NCBI GenBank assembly: GCA_937926145.1
Contig: CALANW010000060.1
Coordinates: 1-15,172, forward strand
Reading direction: 5' to 3'
Origin: an uncultured Ruminococcus sp.
GTDB lineage: Bacteria; Bacillota; Clostridia; Oscillospirales; Ruminococcaceae
DNA: 15,172 nt
Numbering within the stretch: the first letter of the stretch is position 1; each line of letters opens with the position of its first letter. A program made the translations under genes and the position numbers. Positions 1 to 7,500 of the stretch are shown here, in pieces. Below the pieces are notes generated by a model, which was given only the letters and a program-made list of their open reading frames with translations, was not told where the DNA came from and made no database searches.

Positions 1-49
1 ACGAGATTCCTCTACGTCTCGTGGGCTCGGAGATGTGTATAAGAGACAG
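1..49 (+). other. Untrimmed Illumina Nextera i7 adapter (artefact)
   Basis: Bases 31-49 are the Tn5 mosaic end AGATGTGTATAAGAGACAG and bases 16-30 are the Nextera read-2 adapter sequence. Bases 1-7 (ACGAGAT) match the end of the P7 primer. The eight bases between them, TCCTCTAC at 8-15, match what I recall as the Nextera N712 index. Genomic sequence therefore begins at about base 50. This is library sequence left at a contig end, not biology. Confidence 0.98.
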
Positions 50-264
50 TATTATTACAGATATATTAAATTAGCCTTACTTTGCTGTTAAAGCTTTCTC
101 TAAAACGTTTTCTTAATTAGTTCATATTTAGTATAATTTAAACAATAGTGACGGTTTTATGGGCATATTTTTACCTTAATTTTTACTTCAAAGAGGGCGT
201 TTGTGCAAAGTGCTTTAGATTAACAAATTTAAGTTGTACAAATTGACGCTATTGGCAAAATTGA

Positions 265-292
265 TTGACAAACCTGCTTAATCTGTTATAAT
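265..292 (+). promoter_or_regulatory. Sigma-A promoter of the sugar ABC operon
   Basis: A consensus TTGACA (265-270) is followed after 16 bp by TATAAT (287-292). A TGT triplet just before the -10 gives an extended -10 element. Transcription should start near 299, leaving a leader of about 95 nt before the binding-protein start codon. Confidence 0.85.
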
Positions 293-306
293 AAAAACAC
301 AACAGC

Positions 307-357
307 AAGTTCATTAACCGATTAAAAACCGCTTATGCGATATCAGGTTATGAACTT
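307..357 (+). promoter_or_regulatory. Leader stem-loop of the sugar ABC operon
   Basis: AAGTTCATTAACC (307-319) pairs with GGTTATGAACTT (346-357), with one bulged T, closing a 26-nt loop. The hairpin lies between the predicted transcription start and the ribosome binding site at 386-390. It has no T-tract, so it is not an intrinsic terminator. It could stabilise the mRNA or bind a regulator; the sequence does not say which. Confidence 0.5.
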
Positions 358-395
358 CGCAAATAAGAACGTACATTATCTATTTGGAGGAATCA

Positions 396-1829
396 ATGAT
401 GAATTCACAGATGAAAAAAACAGCAGCCGCTGCTGCAGCAGTATTAATGGCTTGCTCCGTATTCGCAGGATGCGGTGAAAAGACAACAGACAACACAGAC
501 AGCACAACAACAGCTGCAACAACTAAGGCAGCAGACGCAAGCGCTGACAACGGCGATGCAGCAGTTGATGAAACAACAGCAGACACAGCAGAAGCTGACA
601 CAGACCTCTCCGGTACTATTAAGGTTCTCCACCACCGTACAGACAGAGATCAGGACGGCACAATGGCAAAGCTCACAGAGGGCTTCAATGCACTTTATCC
701 TAACGTAACAGTTGAATATCAGTCATTCACAAACTATGTTGACGACATCGCAACAATGCTCCAGTCCGACAACTACGGCGACGCACTTATGACACCACAG
801 GCTATCAAGCAGGCTGATCTTCCTAACTTCTTCGAGTCCTTCGGTTCTTTCTCCGACCTCGACAGCAAGTACTACTGGCTCAAGGATTACGTTGCTGACG
901 GTCAGGTATACGCACTTCCTACAGGCGGCACAGCTTCCGGTCTTCTCTACAACAAGAAGGTATGGGCTGACGCAGGCATCACAAGCCTCCCAACAACAAC
1001 TGACGAATTCATCAACTGCCTCCAGCAGATCGCTGACAACACAGACGCTATCCCTTACTACACAAACTACGCTGCAGGCTGGACAATTGCACAGTGGCAG
1101 TCACTCGTTCTCTCCGCTGCAGGCGATGCTGAATACAATGTAAAGCTCCTCTCAGAAAAGAATGAACTCTTCTCCGACGGCAGCCCTTATGATGCTGTAT
1201 ACGGCACACTCTTCCGCATCTACTCCAACCCTGCTCTTCACGAAGAAGACCCATCCACAACTGACTGGGAAGGCTGTAAGCCTGCATTCGCTCAGGGCAA
1301 GATCGGTACAATGGTACTCGGTTCTTGGGCAATCTCGCAGTTCCAGGAAGCTGCTGTAAACGCAGGTGAAGATCCTGCAAACGTTGGCTTTATGCCATTC
1401 CCTAACTCCGTTGACGGCAAGCTTTACTCCGCTTCTTCCAACGACTATATGATGAGCGTAAACAAGAACTCCGCTAACAAGGACGCTGCAATGGCTTATG
1501 TTAAGTGGTTCTGCGATGAATCCGGCTACGCTCAGAACGAGGGTATGATCTCGGGTCTTAAGGGTGCTGCAATGCCTGAAACACTCTCCGCATTCGAAGA
1601 CCTCGGCGTTGAACTCTTCGTTGAAGCTGCATATCCTGATGACCTCGTTGGTAAGTTCGATGAGATCGCTAAGGATTCCGAAGTTGACCCATGGGGCGAC
1701 GCTACAACAAACTTCAAGGTAAGAATGGCTGAAGCTGCATTCAAGGGCGAAGGCGAAGATGCTTACAAGAAGATCTGCGACGATGTAAACGCAGCTTGGG
1801 ACGCTTCCAGAGATAAGATTCTCGGCTAA
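396..1829 (+). CDS. Lipoprotein sugar-binding protein of an ABC importer (family 1)
   Basis: This 477-residue protein is the extracellular carbohydrate receptor of the importer, anchored to the outer face of the membrane. The N-terminus has a Lys-Lys pair, a hydrophobic Ala-rich stretch and the lipobox FAGC with the lipidated Cys at residue 26. A Thr/Ala/Asp-rich linker follows (about residues 30-70), then a MalE-like fold with typical segments such as LYNKKVWADAG and a Trp/Tyr-rich C-terminal lobe. GGAGG at 386-390 is 5 nt from ATG 396; ATG 399 (8 nt) is equally possible, and a further in-frame ATG lies at 411. Codon use favours CTC, AAC, TTC and AAG, suggesting high expression. Two permeases follow; no ATPase is encoded here, as is usual for systems sharing an MsmK-type ATPase. 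The sugar cannot be named. Confidence 0.92.
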   Translation: MMNSQMKKTAAAAAAVLMACSVFAGCGEKTTDNTDSTTTAATTKAADASADNGDAAVDETTADTAEADTDLSGTIKVLHHRTDRDQDGTMAKLTEGFNALYPNVTVEYQSFTNYVDDIATMLQSDNYGDALMTPQAIKQADLPNFFESFGSFSDLDSKYYWLKDYVADGQVYALPTGGTASGLLYNKKVWADAGITSLPTTTDEFINCLQQIADNTDAIPYYTNYAAGWTIAQWQSLVLSAAGDAEYNVKLLSEKNELFSDGSPYDAVYGTLFRIYSNPALHEEDPSTTDWEGCKPAFAQGKIGTMVLGSWAISQFQEAAVNAGEDPANVGFMPFPNSVDGKLYSASSNDYMMSVNKNSANKDAAMAYVKWFCDESGYAQNEGMISGLKGAAMPETLSAFEDLGVELFVEAAYPDDLVGKFDEIAKDSEVDPWGDATTNFKVRMAEAAFKGEGEDAYKKICDDVNAAWDASRDKILG

Positions 1830-1902
1830 TTTACATAACCGATAATTTCATTTGACCATTTCCTATCCTTCTTAATATTTTTATACTGAGTGGACTTTTC
1901 CG

Positions 1903-1940
1903 TATGGAACGGCGTTTCCCCCTATTTTCGCCGTTCCATA
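1903..1940 (+). promoter_or_regulatory. Intercistronic hairpin between binding protein and permeases
   Basis: TATGGAACGGCG (1903-1914) and CGCCGTTCCATA (1929-1940) form a perfect 12-bp stem with a 14-nt loop. No T-tract follows. Such hairpins after a binding-protein gene commonly protect its transcript end, giving more receptor than permease. The 279-nt gap between the two genes holds nothing else I recognise, and no convincing second promoter. Confidence 0.65.
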
Positions 1941-2108
1941 TCCTCTCGGTAAAAGAAATCGCTAATTAAATCGCGTCTTACGACTTGGCACGCATTATGC
2001 GCCCCAAATTTAATCAGCAATATCCAATTCTCCCAATCTCATTATGCAGACCGTCTTAACATTTTTGACAAAACAATGTTTGGCGGCTGTTTTTTTCGGA
2101 GGCAGACT

Positions 2109-3026
2109 ATGAAAAGCCAAAACAATCTTTTGCAAAAGAACAAGCTCGGCAGGATACGATCGCAGCAGCTTTTGACGGTAATTTTGTTCCTGCTCGTTCC
2201 GTCAATTCTCCTTTTCGTTTTTACATATATCCCTGCACTCAATATGGTGCGCTACAGCTTTGAAAACAGAGATCAGTTCGGTCAGAATGTAACATTCTGC
2301 GGACTTGACAATTATAAAACGGTATTCACAACTCCCGAATACTTCGCTTCGCTCAAAAACAGCGTTTACTACCTCGTCGGCTCGTTTATCCAGCTCGGAC
2401 TTGCGCTTTTCCTCGCAACTATCCTCTGCTCGAAGATAAGAGGCGCAAACTTCTTCAAGGGCGCACTCTTCTTCCCTTATATGATAAACACGGTTGCCGT
2501 TGCACTTATCTTCCGCCGCTTCTTCCAGAGAGGTGACGGCGTTACAAACACAGACGGTACGCTCAATACTATCATCACACTTTTCGGCGGCGACCCTGTT
2601 AAATTCCTCTCGACAGAGGGACTTGCCAATATCTGCCTTGTGTTCGTTTCGATCTGGCGCTATATCGGTCTTGACCTTGTAATGTTCATCGGTGCTATCC
2701 AGTCTATTTCCCCCGACATCTACGAAGCAGCTGACCTCGACGGCGCAAACCGTTTCCAGGTCTTCCGCTACATCATCGCCCCGGGTATCCGTCCTATCAT
2801 TCTTCTCCAGATGATACTCGCAGTTAAAGGCGCTATCAGCGTTTACGAGATTCCGTACATCATCACGGGCGGTAAATTCGACACAAGCACATTCGTTATC
2901 CAGACCACCGAAACGGCGTTCAAGTACCAAAAGGTCGGACTTGCCGCCGCGATGACAATGGTTCTGTTCCTGATAATCATTATCGTCACCATTGTCCAGA
3001 AGCTCGTTCTGAAGGAGGATAAGTAA
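2109..3026 (+). CDS. Sugar ABC importer permease, MalF/UgpA type
   Basis: This 305-residue membrane protein is one half of the translocation channel. It has about six hydrophobic segments, the first at about residues 21-45. The cytoplasmic EAA loop that contacts the ATPase begins at residue 206 (EAADLDGA) and continues to the conserved Pro at 225. The start at ATG 2109 is supported by GGAGG at 2098-2102, 6 nt upstream. An in-frame upstream start at 2076 would add 11 residues without a ribosome binding site and was not used. The gene ends 2 nt before the next permease, so the two are translated as a pair. Confidence 0.93.
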   Translation: MKSQNNLLQKNKLGRIRSQQLLTVILFLLVPSILLFVFTYIPALNMVRYSFENRDQFGQNVTFCGLDNYKTVFTTPEYFASLKNSVYYLVGSFIQLGLALFLATILCSKIRGANFFKGALFFPYMINTVAVALIFRRFFQRGDGVTNTDGTLNTIITLFGGDPVKFLSTEGLANICLVFVSIWRYIGLDLVMFIGAIQSISPDIYEAADLDGANRFQVFRYIIAPGIRPIILLQMILAVKGAISVYEIPYIITGGKFDTSTFVIQTTETAFKYQKVGLAAAMTMVLFLIIIIVTIVQKLVLKEDK

Positions 3027-3028
3027 CT

Positions 3029-3880
3029 ATGGAAACAACATACAATAACGGAAAAGCAAAGCGCGCAGTCTTTACATTCCTTAAATACGCCGTGCTTGTT
3101 ATCGCCTGCCTTGTTGTTTTTATTCCTCTTGTGGTAGTTTTCCTCGGCTCGTTCAAGAACAATACCGAATTCCTTTCCTCGAACGTTTTTGCACTTCCGC
3201 AGAAGCTTGAATGGAACAACTACAAGACCGCCTTTATGGACGGCAACGTTCTCCTCGGACTTAAAAACACGGGTATTATCCTCGTTATCTCCTGCATCGG
3301 AACTATCATCACAGGTACAATGACAGCTTACGTTGTCCAGCGTTTCAATACGCTTTTCGGCAAGATAATGAAAGGCGCATTCCTCGTTGCAACACTTTTC
3401 CCGAACATCGCAATGCAGGTAACAGTTTACCGTATCATGAACTCGTTCCACCTCGTTGGACACATGGCTGCACCCATAATCCTCTACATCGGCACGGATA
3501 TCATCTCGATCTATATCTTCATTCAGTTCCTCAACAATATCTCCTATTCGCTCGATGAAAGCGCAATTATGGACGGCGCAAACTACTTCACCGTTTATCT
3601 CAAAATTATCCTCCCACTCCTGAAACCTGCTATCGCAACAGTGCTCACCATTAAAATGATAAGCATCTATAACGACTTCTATACTCCGCAGCTTTATATG
3701 CCCTCCGAAAAGCTCGCCGTTGTTTCGACAGCGCTCTACCGCTTCATCGGACCTTACGGCGCAAAGTGGGAAATCATTTTTGCAGGCATCGTTATCTGTA
3801 TAATCCCAACGCTCATCATATTCCTCTGTCTGCAAAAGCAGATATATGCAGGACTTGTAAACGGTTCTGTAAAGGAATAA
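3029..3880 (+). CDS. Sugar ABC importer permease, MalG/UgpE type
   Basis: This 283-residue protein is the second channel subunit. It begins with a charged cytoplasmic tail and a first membrane span at about residues 18-40, and has the SFKNNTEF-type segment usual after span one in MalG-like proteins. Its EAA loop starts at residue 177 (ESAIMDGA) and ends in ILP with Pro 196. GGAGG at 3014-3018, inside the end of the previous gene, serves ATG 3029. It is the last gene of the operon; a strong terminator follows 30 nt downstream. Confidence 0.93.
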   Translation: METTYNNGKAKRAVFTFLKYAVLVIACLVVFIPLVVVFLGSFKNNTEFLSSNVFALPQKLEWNNYKTAFMDGNVLLGLKNTGIILVISCIGTIITGTMTAYVVQRFNTLFGKIMKGAFLVATLFPNIAMQVTVYRIMNSFHLVGHMAAPIILYIGTDIISIYIFIQFLNNISYSLDESAIMDGANYFTVYLKIILPLLKPAIATVLTIKMISIYNDFYTPQLYMPSEKLAVVSTALYRFIGPYGAKWEIIFAGIVICIIPTLIIFLCLQKQIYAGLVNGSVKE

Positions 3881-3910
3881 TTTCATACTTCTCCATATTC
3901 TCCTAAAGAT

Positions 3911-3948
3911 GACCCGCCCGACAAAAACTTGTCGGGCGGGTCGTTTTG
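3911..3948 (+). terminator. Intrinsic terminator of the sugar ABC operon
   Basis: A perfect 14-bp GC-rich stem (3911-3924 with 3929-3942) encloses a 4-nt loop, AAAC, and is followed by GTTTTG. It closes the three-gene operon. Confidence 0.9.
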
Positions 3949-4005
3949 TGCCGCGGAAAAAGTAGATCAACCGAAAAAATAAAGTTTACGTTAATTCTGC
4001 AAGAA

Positions 4006-4090
4006 TTTCGCTTTGTTTAAAGGGTGGCAGGGGTCAAGGGGGCAGCGCCACCTTGTCGCAGGTCAATTTGACCTTTAGCAGAAAGCGAAA
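4006..4090. repeat. Three-way-junction-like structured intergenic element
   Basis: An outer stem TTTCGCTTT (4006-4014) with AAAGCGAAA (4082-4090) encloses two inner hairpins. These are GGTGGC/GCCACC (4023-4028 with 4047-4052) and the near-continuous palindrome AGGTCAA-T-TTGACCT (4060-4074). The whole could fold as a compact junction in RNA or single-stranded DNA. I see no promoter or reading frame. It may be a genome-wide interspersed repeat; one copy is visible here. Confidence 0.45.
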
Positions 4091-4124
4091 CACCCTAAAC
4101 TAACAGCATAAAACTTGGCACAAT

Positions 4125-4301
4125 AGCAAAATCAGTAACAAATCCAAAGGCGCAATTCACACGAAATAGGTAAAACAGAAAATGAGAAATCAGTTTTGCA
4201 AACCTAAAAAATGTGAATTGCGCCAATTCTATTTTTCTAACAAAAACTATCCTCGGCGTATAAACGTGAGGAGCAAAGCGACGAGCGTTTCAAGCCGACA
4301 T
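4125..4301 (+). repeat. Intergenic repeat family R1, copy 1
   Basis: This stretch aligns with 7274-7429. Shared blocks in order are AGCAAAATCA, the stem GCGCAATTCACA, AATAGGTAAAACA, ACCTA, the return stem TGTGAATTGCGC, AAACTATC, GGCGT, AAAGCGA and GCCGA. The main stem is 4149-4161 with 4212-4224; an inner TAGGT/ACCTA pair (4167-4171 with 4202-4206) extends it. Loop bases differ between copies while the stems are kept. It lies between the convergent ABC operon and the rhodanese-TtcA gene. Confidence 0.75.
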
Positions 4302-4443
4302 CGTTTGAACAGCTATGGGATATGAATGTGAACCCACATAAAGATGTAGGAGCGGATTCGATATCCGAAAGTACAGTCAATAACCAAGCGTATACGATAA
4401 AAAAAGCAATTTACAATCCATAGTTTCGTGAGGTTCTGAGCAA

Positions 4444-4526
4444 AGGGAAAACCAATAAGAGGGAGAGGGGCACTCAGTAACCTACGGACGCGAGCCGTCC
4501 CCCTCTCCCCCTTAATGGTCTTCCCT
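4444..4526. repeat. Long imperfect hairpin in the gene-free region
   Basis: Twenty-seven bases at 4444-4470 pair with 4500-4526 at 24 of 27 positions. The arms are purine-rich and pyrimidine-rich (GGGAGAGGGG against CCCCTCTCCC). The 29-nt loop holds a smaller GGACG/CGTCC hairpin. No reading frame or T-tract goes with it. A short tandem repeat, GACTATAAA twice at 4566-4583, follows. I see nothing recognisable from 4584 to 4719. Confidence 0.6.
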
Positions 4527-4719
4527 CTGCACTCTCTTTCCTTTATTCCTCTCTCCTCCGGCTAAGACTATAAAGACTATAAAGTATACTTTTCCACTTT
4601 GGGTTGTTTATTTCTATAGGGTTGTGCTTAATAGGGTTATTTATAAATTGTCCCGAGCAAATAAAGTTATTAGGTTTACATAGTACTGCAAGATTTCCGG
4701 AAAATACACTCCCACATCA

Positions 4720-5874
4720 TCAATACTTCTCATAATTATCAAGAAAATGATGCAAGTTCCCGTCAAGGTCTTTGTAGGACGGCAGGGTTTTCAGATTTAC
4801 CCCCTCAACACTGCGGAAAATGTTCATTTCTATCTGCGGATTTATCTTTGAAAGCCGCGAAATGAGCTGCTTTATCTCCTGACGCTTCGAGGTGTGCTCG
4901 TTGTCTTCCTCCGAAGCCGCCTGATCGGTGAACTTGCAGGCGCACTGGATAAAATGCAATCCGTTGTAGTCGCGCCAGCGCTTGACATCTTCCTCGCGGA
5001 TAAAATACATCGGTCGGATAAGCTCCATTCCCTCGAAATTCGCACTGTGAAGCTTCGGCATCATCGTCTGTACCTGACCGCCGTAGATCATTCCCATAAG
5101 TATCGTTTCGATAACATCGTCAAAATGATGACCGAGCGCAATTTTGTTGCAGCCGAGTTCCTTTGCCTTTGCGTAAAGATTTCCTCGCCTCATTCTCGCG
5201 CAAAGATAACACGGGTTCGTCCTTACGTTGAATACGGACGAGAAAATGTCCGTTTCAAATATCGTCAGCGGAATATCGAGCAGCTCCGCATTCTTTTCGA
5301 TTATCCTGCGGTTCGCAGGACTGTAGCCCGGGTCCATAAGCAGGAAAACTACCTCGAATTCCATTTTGTTGTGACGCTTTATCTCCTGAAAAAGCTTCGC
5401 CATAAGGAATGAATCCTTGCCGCCCGAAATGCAGACGGCTATTTTGTCGCCCTTGCTGATAAGCTGATATTCGTTGAGCGCCCTTGTGAAGCGGCTGAGG
5501 AGCGAGCTGTGGAATTTCTTTCGTATGCTGCGTTCAGCGTCCTCCGCCTTAGATTCGCCCGTTTCAAGCGTCGTGCGAAGCCAGTCTATGTAGCCGCCGT
5601 CAAGATTATACGCATCAAAGCCGAGCGAACATAACCGCTCCGCAAATTCTCCGCTCATTATGCCGCCGTTTCCGCAAACGATGAGCTTTTTTCCCGTATA
5701 TTCCGCAAGCTGTGCGGAAAGTTCTTCGTCCGAAAGCTTAGACGAAACAAGAATCGCCCCGTCAATGTGCCCGAACGAGTACGAATATTCCCCTCTTATG
5801 TCGATAACAGCGTATTCTTCGCTTTTCATCGCACGAAGCTCGTCCGCCGATATCAGTTTGACCGTCTGTGCCAT
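4720..5874 (-). CDS. Rhodanese-TtcA fusion, tRNA thiolation family
   Basis: This 384-residue protein joins two domains of sulfur transfer to tRNA. Residues 1-105 are a rhodanese domain (VIDIRGEY at 23-30) with its likely persulfide Cys at 67 in the motif CGNGGIMS. Residues 115-384 are a TtcA-type PP-loop ATPase with SGGKDS at 150-155, the pair C222-x2-C225 and Cys at 311 and 313. Those cysteines match the iron-sulfur ligands of TtcA, which makes 2-thiocytidine at tRNA position 32. The fusion suggests the rhodanese hands sulfur directly to the thiolase, an inference. The start is set by GAGGTG (plus-strand 5880-5885), 5 nt away. It is divergent from the zinc-ribbon gene. The target base could differ from C32, since related PP-loop families act elsewhere. 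Confidence 0.88.
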   Translation of the reverse strand: MAQTVKLISADELRAMKSEEYAVIDIRGEYSYSFGHIDGAILVSSKLSDEELSAQLAEYTGKKLIVCGNGGIMSGEFAERLCSLGFDAYNLDGGYIDWLRTTLETGESKAEDAERSIRKKFHSSLLSRFTRALNEYQLISKGDKIAVCISGGKDSFLMAKLFQEIKRHNKMEFEVVFLLMDPGYSPANRRIIEKNAELLDIPLTIFETDIFSSVFNVRTNPCYLCARMRRGNLYAKAKELGCNKIALGHHFDDVIETILMGMIYGGQVQTMMPKLHSANFEGMELIRPMYFIREEDVKRWRDYNGLHFIQCACKFTDQAASEEDNEHTSKRQEIKQLISRLSKINPQIEMNIFRSVEGVNLKTLPSYKDLDGNLHHFLDNYEKY

Positions 5875-5905
5875 TTGTACACCTCATTTTTTATCTTCTT
5901 ATACC

Positions 5906-5934
5906 ATTATATATTATTTTCGGGGAAAACTCAA
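5906..5934 (-). promoter_or_regulatory. Sigma-A promoter of the rhodanese-TtcA gene
   Basis: On the minus strand TTGAGT (5929-5934) and TATAAT (5906-5911) are 17 bp apart, about 30 bp upstream of the start codon. Confidence 0.75.
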
Positions 5935-5946
5935 TAGCATAGGTGA

Positions 5947-5964
5947 AATTCGGAATTCCGAATT
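5947..5964. promoter_or_regulatory. 18-bp perfect palindrome between divergent promoters
   Basis: AATTCGGAATTCCGAATT is an uninterrupted palindrome. It sits 12 bp upstream of the minus-strand -35 box (5929-5934) and 35 bp upstream of the plus-strand -35 box (6000-6005). Its place suits an operator for a dimeric regulator controlling both genes. No regulator gene is adjacent. Confidence 0.5.
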
Positions 5965-5999
5965 AAAATATCGTTCCGTTTTTTGTCGATAAAAAATTA

Positions 6000-6028
6000 T
6001 TGACTTTTGGCAATAAATGGTATATAAT
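6000..6028 (+). promoter_or_regulatory. Sigma-A promoter of the zinc-ribbon membrane protein
   Basis: TTGACT (6000-6005) and TATAAT (6023-6028) are separated by 17 bp, with an A/T-rich tract just upstream that could act as an UP element. Confidence 0.82.
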
Positions 6029-6089
6029 TCTAAATATAAGAACTTTTTGTTAAAAATAATTTTAGGAAAAAATATAAGGAATGATAAAT

Positions 6090-7235
6090 ATGATATGCCC
6101 AAAATGCGGAAAAACCTACGGAAACAAAATATCCTACTGTATAAGCTGCGGAATACCGCTCGAACCGGAAAAAGGCTCTCCTGCCGAGATACCGACCGAG
6201 CAGGAGGCAAAGCCTATAACCCTCTCGCCTAACCTTTTTGCACCCGATGAACCTCTCACCGAGCCTGCGGCTACTGTACGCTCAATAAGTATGACCTCAC
6301 CTGCAGAGCGAACTCGTCAGAAAAAAACGGGCGGCGGCTTTGTGAGGATAACCGCTTCCGCGCTTCTTTCCGTTTCGCTTTTTGCATCGATGATACTCTT
6401 TTTCGGAAGCTGCGTCGGACGAGCCGTTACCGATGAAAGCAATGCCGCCGAAGCTGTCCGAAATATGGATATTTTGAATATCCCTGCAAAGGAACTGCAC
6501 ATTTCTGCGTTTGAGAATGACACTTTCTCCGATGATTCCACCGTCGGAGAAGCCATAGCCGCAATGACCGTCGGCTCGGGCGTTGACGAAAGCAATATCC
6601 GCCGGATCTATGAGCGCTCAACCGTTAAGGAGTTCATCGGCAACACCGCCGCCGAGTATGCAGAGTATATCCGAAGCGGCAAAAAGCCAGAGGAAATCAC
6701 TACCGAAAAGGTCAAGTCACTGCTCGGCGAAAACATCTCCGTCATCTGCACGAATACGGGCGTGGAGCTTTCCGACAGCGATATCGAACTCGCCTACAGC
6801 CGAATAGAACTTTCAAAAGACGCGCTCGCAAGCCTTTCCGCCTCCAACCTCGAACAGGGCAGAAGCGGAACGATACTGAAAGCCGTCCGTGCCTACCTCT
6901 CCGCACCGATAGTCCTTGCAGAGCTTATCTTTTCCGCAGCCGCAGTTTCCGCTGTCATCGTCATAAATAAAAATAAGCGGCGCGCTATGGGGTTCTGCGG
7001 CGTTCCCGTCTTTCTCGCAGGCTTCACAGCCGCAATGTTCACATTTATGTTCTCGATGCAGCTCGGACTTTTCGCCGACCTGAACGGACTAAAAAAGGAA
7101 ACTGCCGCAGGCATCTCCGCCGCCGTTTCGCAGAATGCATATCAAATAAGCGCGGCAATGATGTTCGCAGGGCTTTGTATGCTCATCGCGGCAAGACAGA
7201 CAAAATCAAATGAAAAGCGCCAGAAAGATTCATAA
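6090..7235 (+). CDS. Zinc-ribbon membrane protein of unknown function
   Basis: This 381-residue protein starts with a zinc ribbon (C3-x2-C6-x10-C17-x2-C20). A proline-rich linker leads to membrane span 1 (about 86-108). Residues 110-268 form a large domain predicted outside the cell, with many Glu, Asp and Ser. Three more spans follow (about 272-293, 303-329 and 351-368) and a short charged tail. ATG 6090 is preferred over ATG 6081 because AAGGA at 6076-6080 gives a 9-nt spacing to 6090 and none to 6081. Many Clostridia carry such zinc-ribbon membrane proteins without assigned roles. The pairing with a divergent tRNA thiolation gene does not reveal its job. Confidence 0.85.
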   Translation: MICPKCGKTYGNKISYCISCGIPLEPEKGSPAEIPTEQEAKPITLSPNLFAPDEPLTEPAATVRSISMTSPAERTRQKKTGGGFVRITASALLSVSLFASMILFFGSCVGRAVTDESNAAEAVRNMDILNIPAKELHISAFENDTFSDDSTVGEAIAAMTVGSGVDESNIRRIYERSTVKEFIGNTAAEYAEYIRSGKKPEEITTEKVKSLLGENISVICTNTGVELSDSDIELAYSRIELSKDALASLSASNLEQGRSGTILKAVRAYLSAPIVLAELIFSAAAVSAVIVINKNKRRAMGFCGVPVFLAGFTAAMFTFMFSMQLGLFADLNGLKKETAAGISAAVSQNAYQISAAMMFAGLCMLIAARQTKSNEKRQKDS

Positions 7236-7273
7236 CATAATCTTGACACAAAGGCAAGCAAAAGTTTCGCAAC

Positions 7274-7429
7274 AGCAAAATCACTATCAAATCAAAAGCG
7301 CAATTCACATAAAATAGGTAAAACAAAATATGATTTTATTGACCTAATAAATGTGAATTGCGCCTTTTTTCTAAAACTATCTTAGGCGTGAAATACGCAA
7401 ACAAAGCGATAAGCATTTTATGCCGATAT
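7274..7429 (+). repeat. Intergenic repeat family R1, copy 2
   Basis: This is the second copy of the element at 4125-4301. Its main stem is GCGCAATTCACAT (7298-7310) with ATGTGAATTGCGC (7351-7363) and the inner pair TAGGT/ACCTA at 7315-7319 and 7342-7346. A run of six T follows the stem, so it can terminate the zinc-ribbon gene transcript. It sits between that gene and the convergent HPt gene. Confidence 0.75.
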
Positions 7430-7500
7430 ATTTTGCACCGATAAGGCTTTTTGATGTTAAAACTTATCGAAAAATACTTTTCTTATGTAAAAATACAAAC

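Noticed and set aside
2065..2070. TTGACA upstream of the first permease as an internal promoter
   Set aside because: No -10 hexamer occurs at a suitable distance; the region there is a T-run followed by the ribosome binding site.
2843..3970. A 375-codon open frame on the minus strand over the two permeases
   Set aside because: It is the antisense shadow of two clear permease genes, Cys/Asp-rich without family features. The same applies to the minus-strand frames at 2202-2930 and 10541-11125 and the plus-strand frame at 4894-5412.
4241..4423. A 60-codon open frame crossing repeat copy 1 and ending in TAG
   Set aside because: It has no start codon with a ribosome binding site. The matching part of the second repeat copy contains stops, and its peptide matches no family I know. 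It is probably non-coding.
3949..4719. A CRISPR array or tRNA gene in the large gene-free region
   Set aside because: No regularly spaced identical repeats and no acceptor-stem/anticodon pattern were found; the repeats there are single hairpins.
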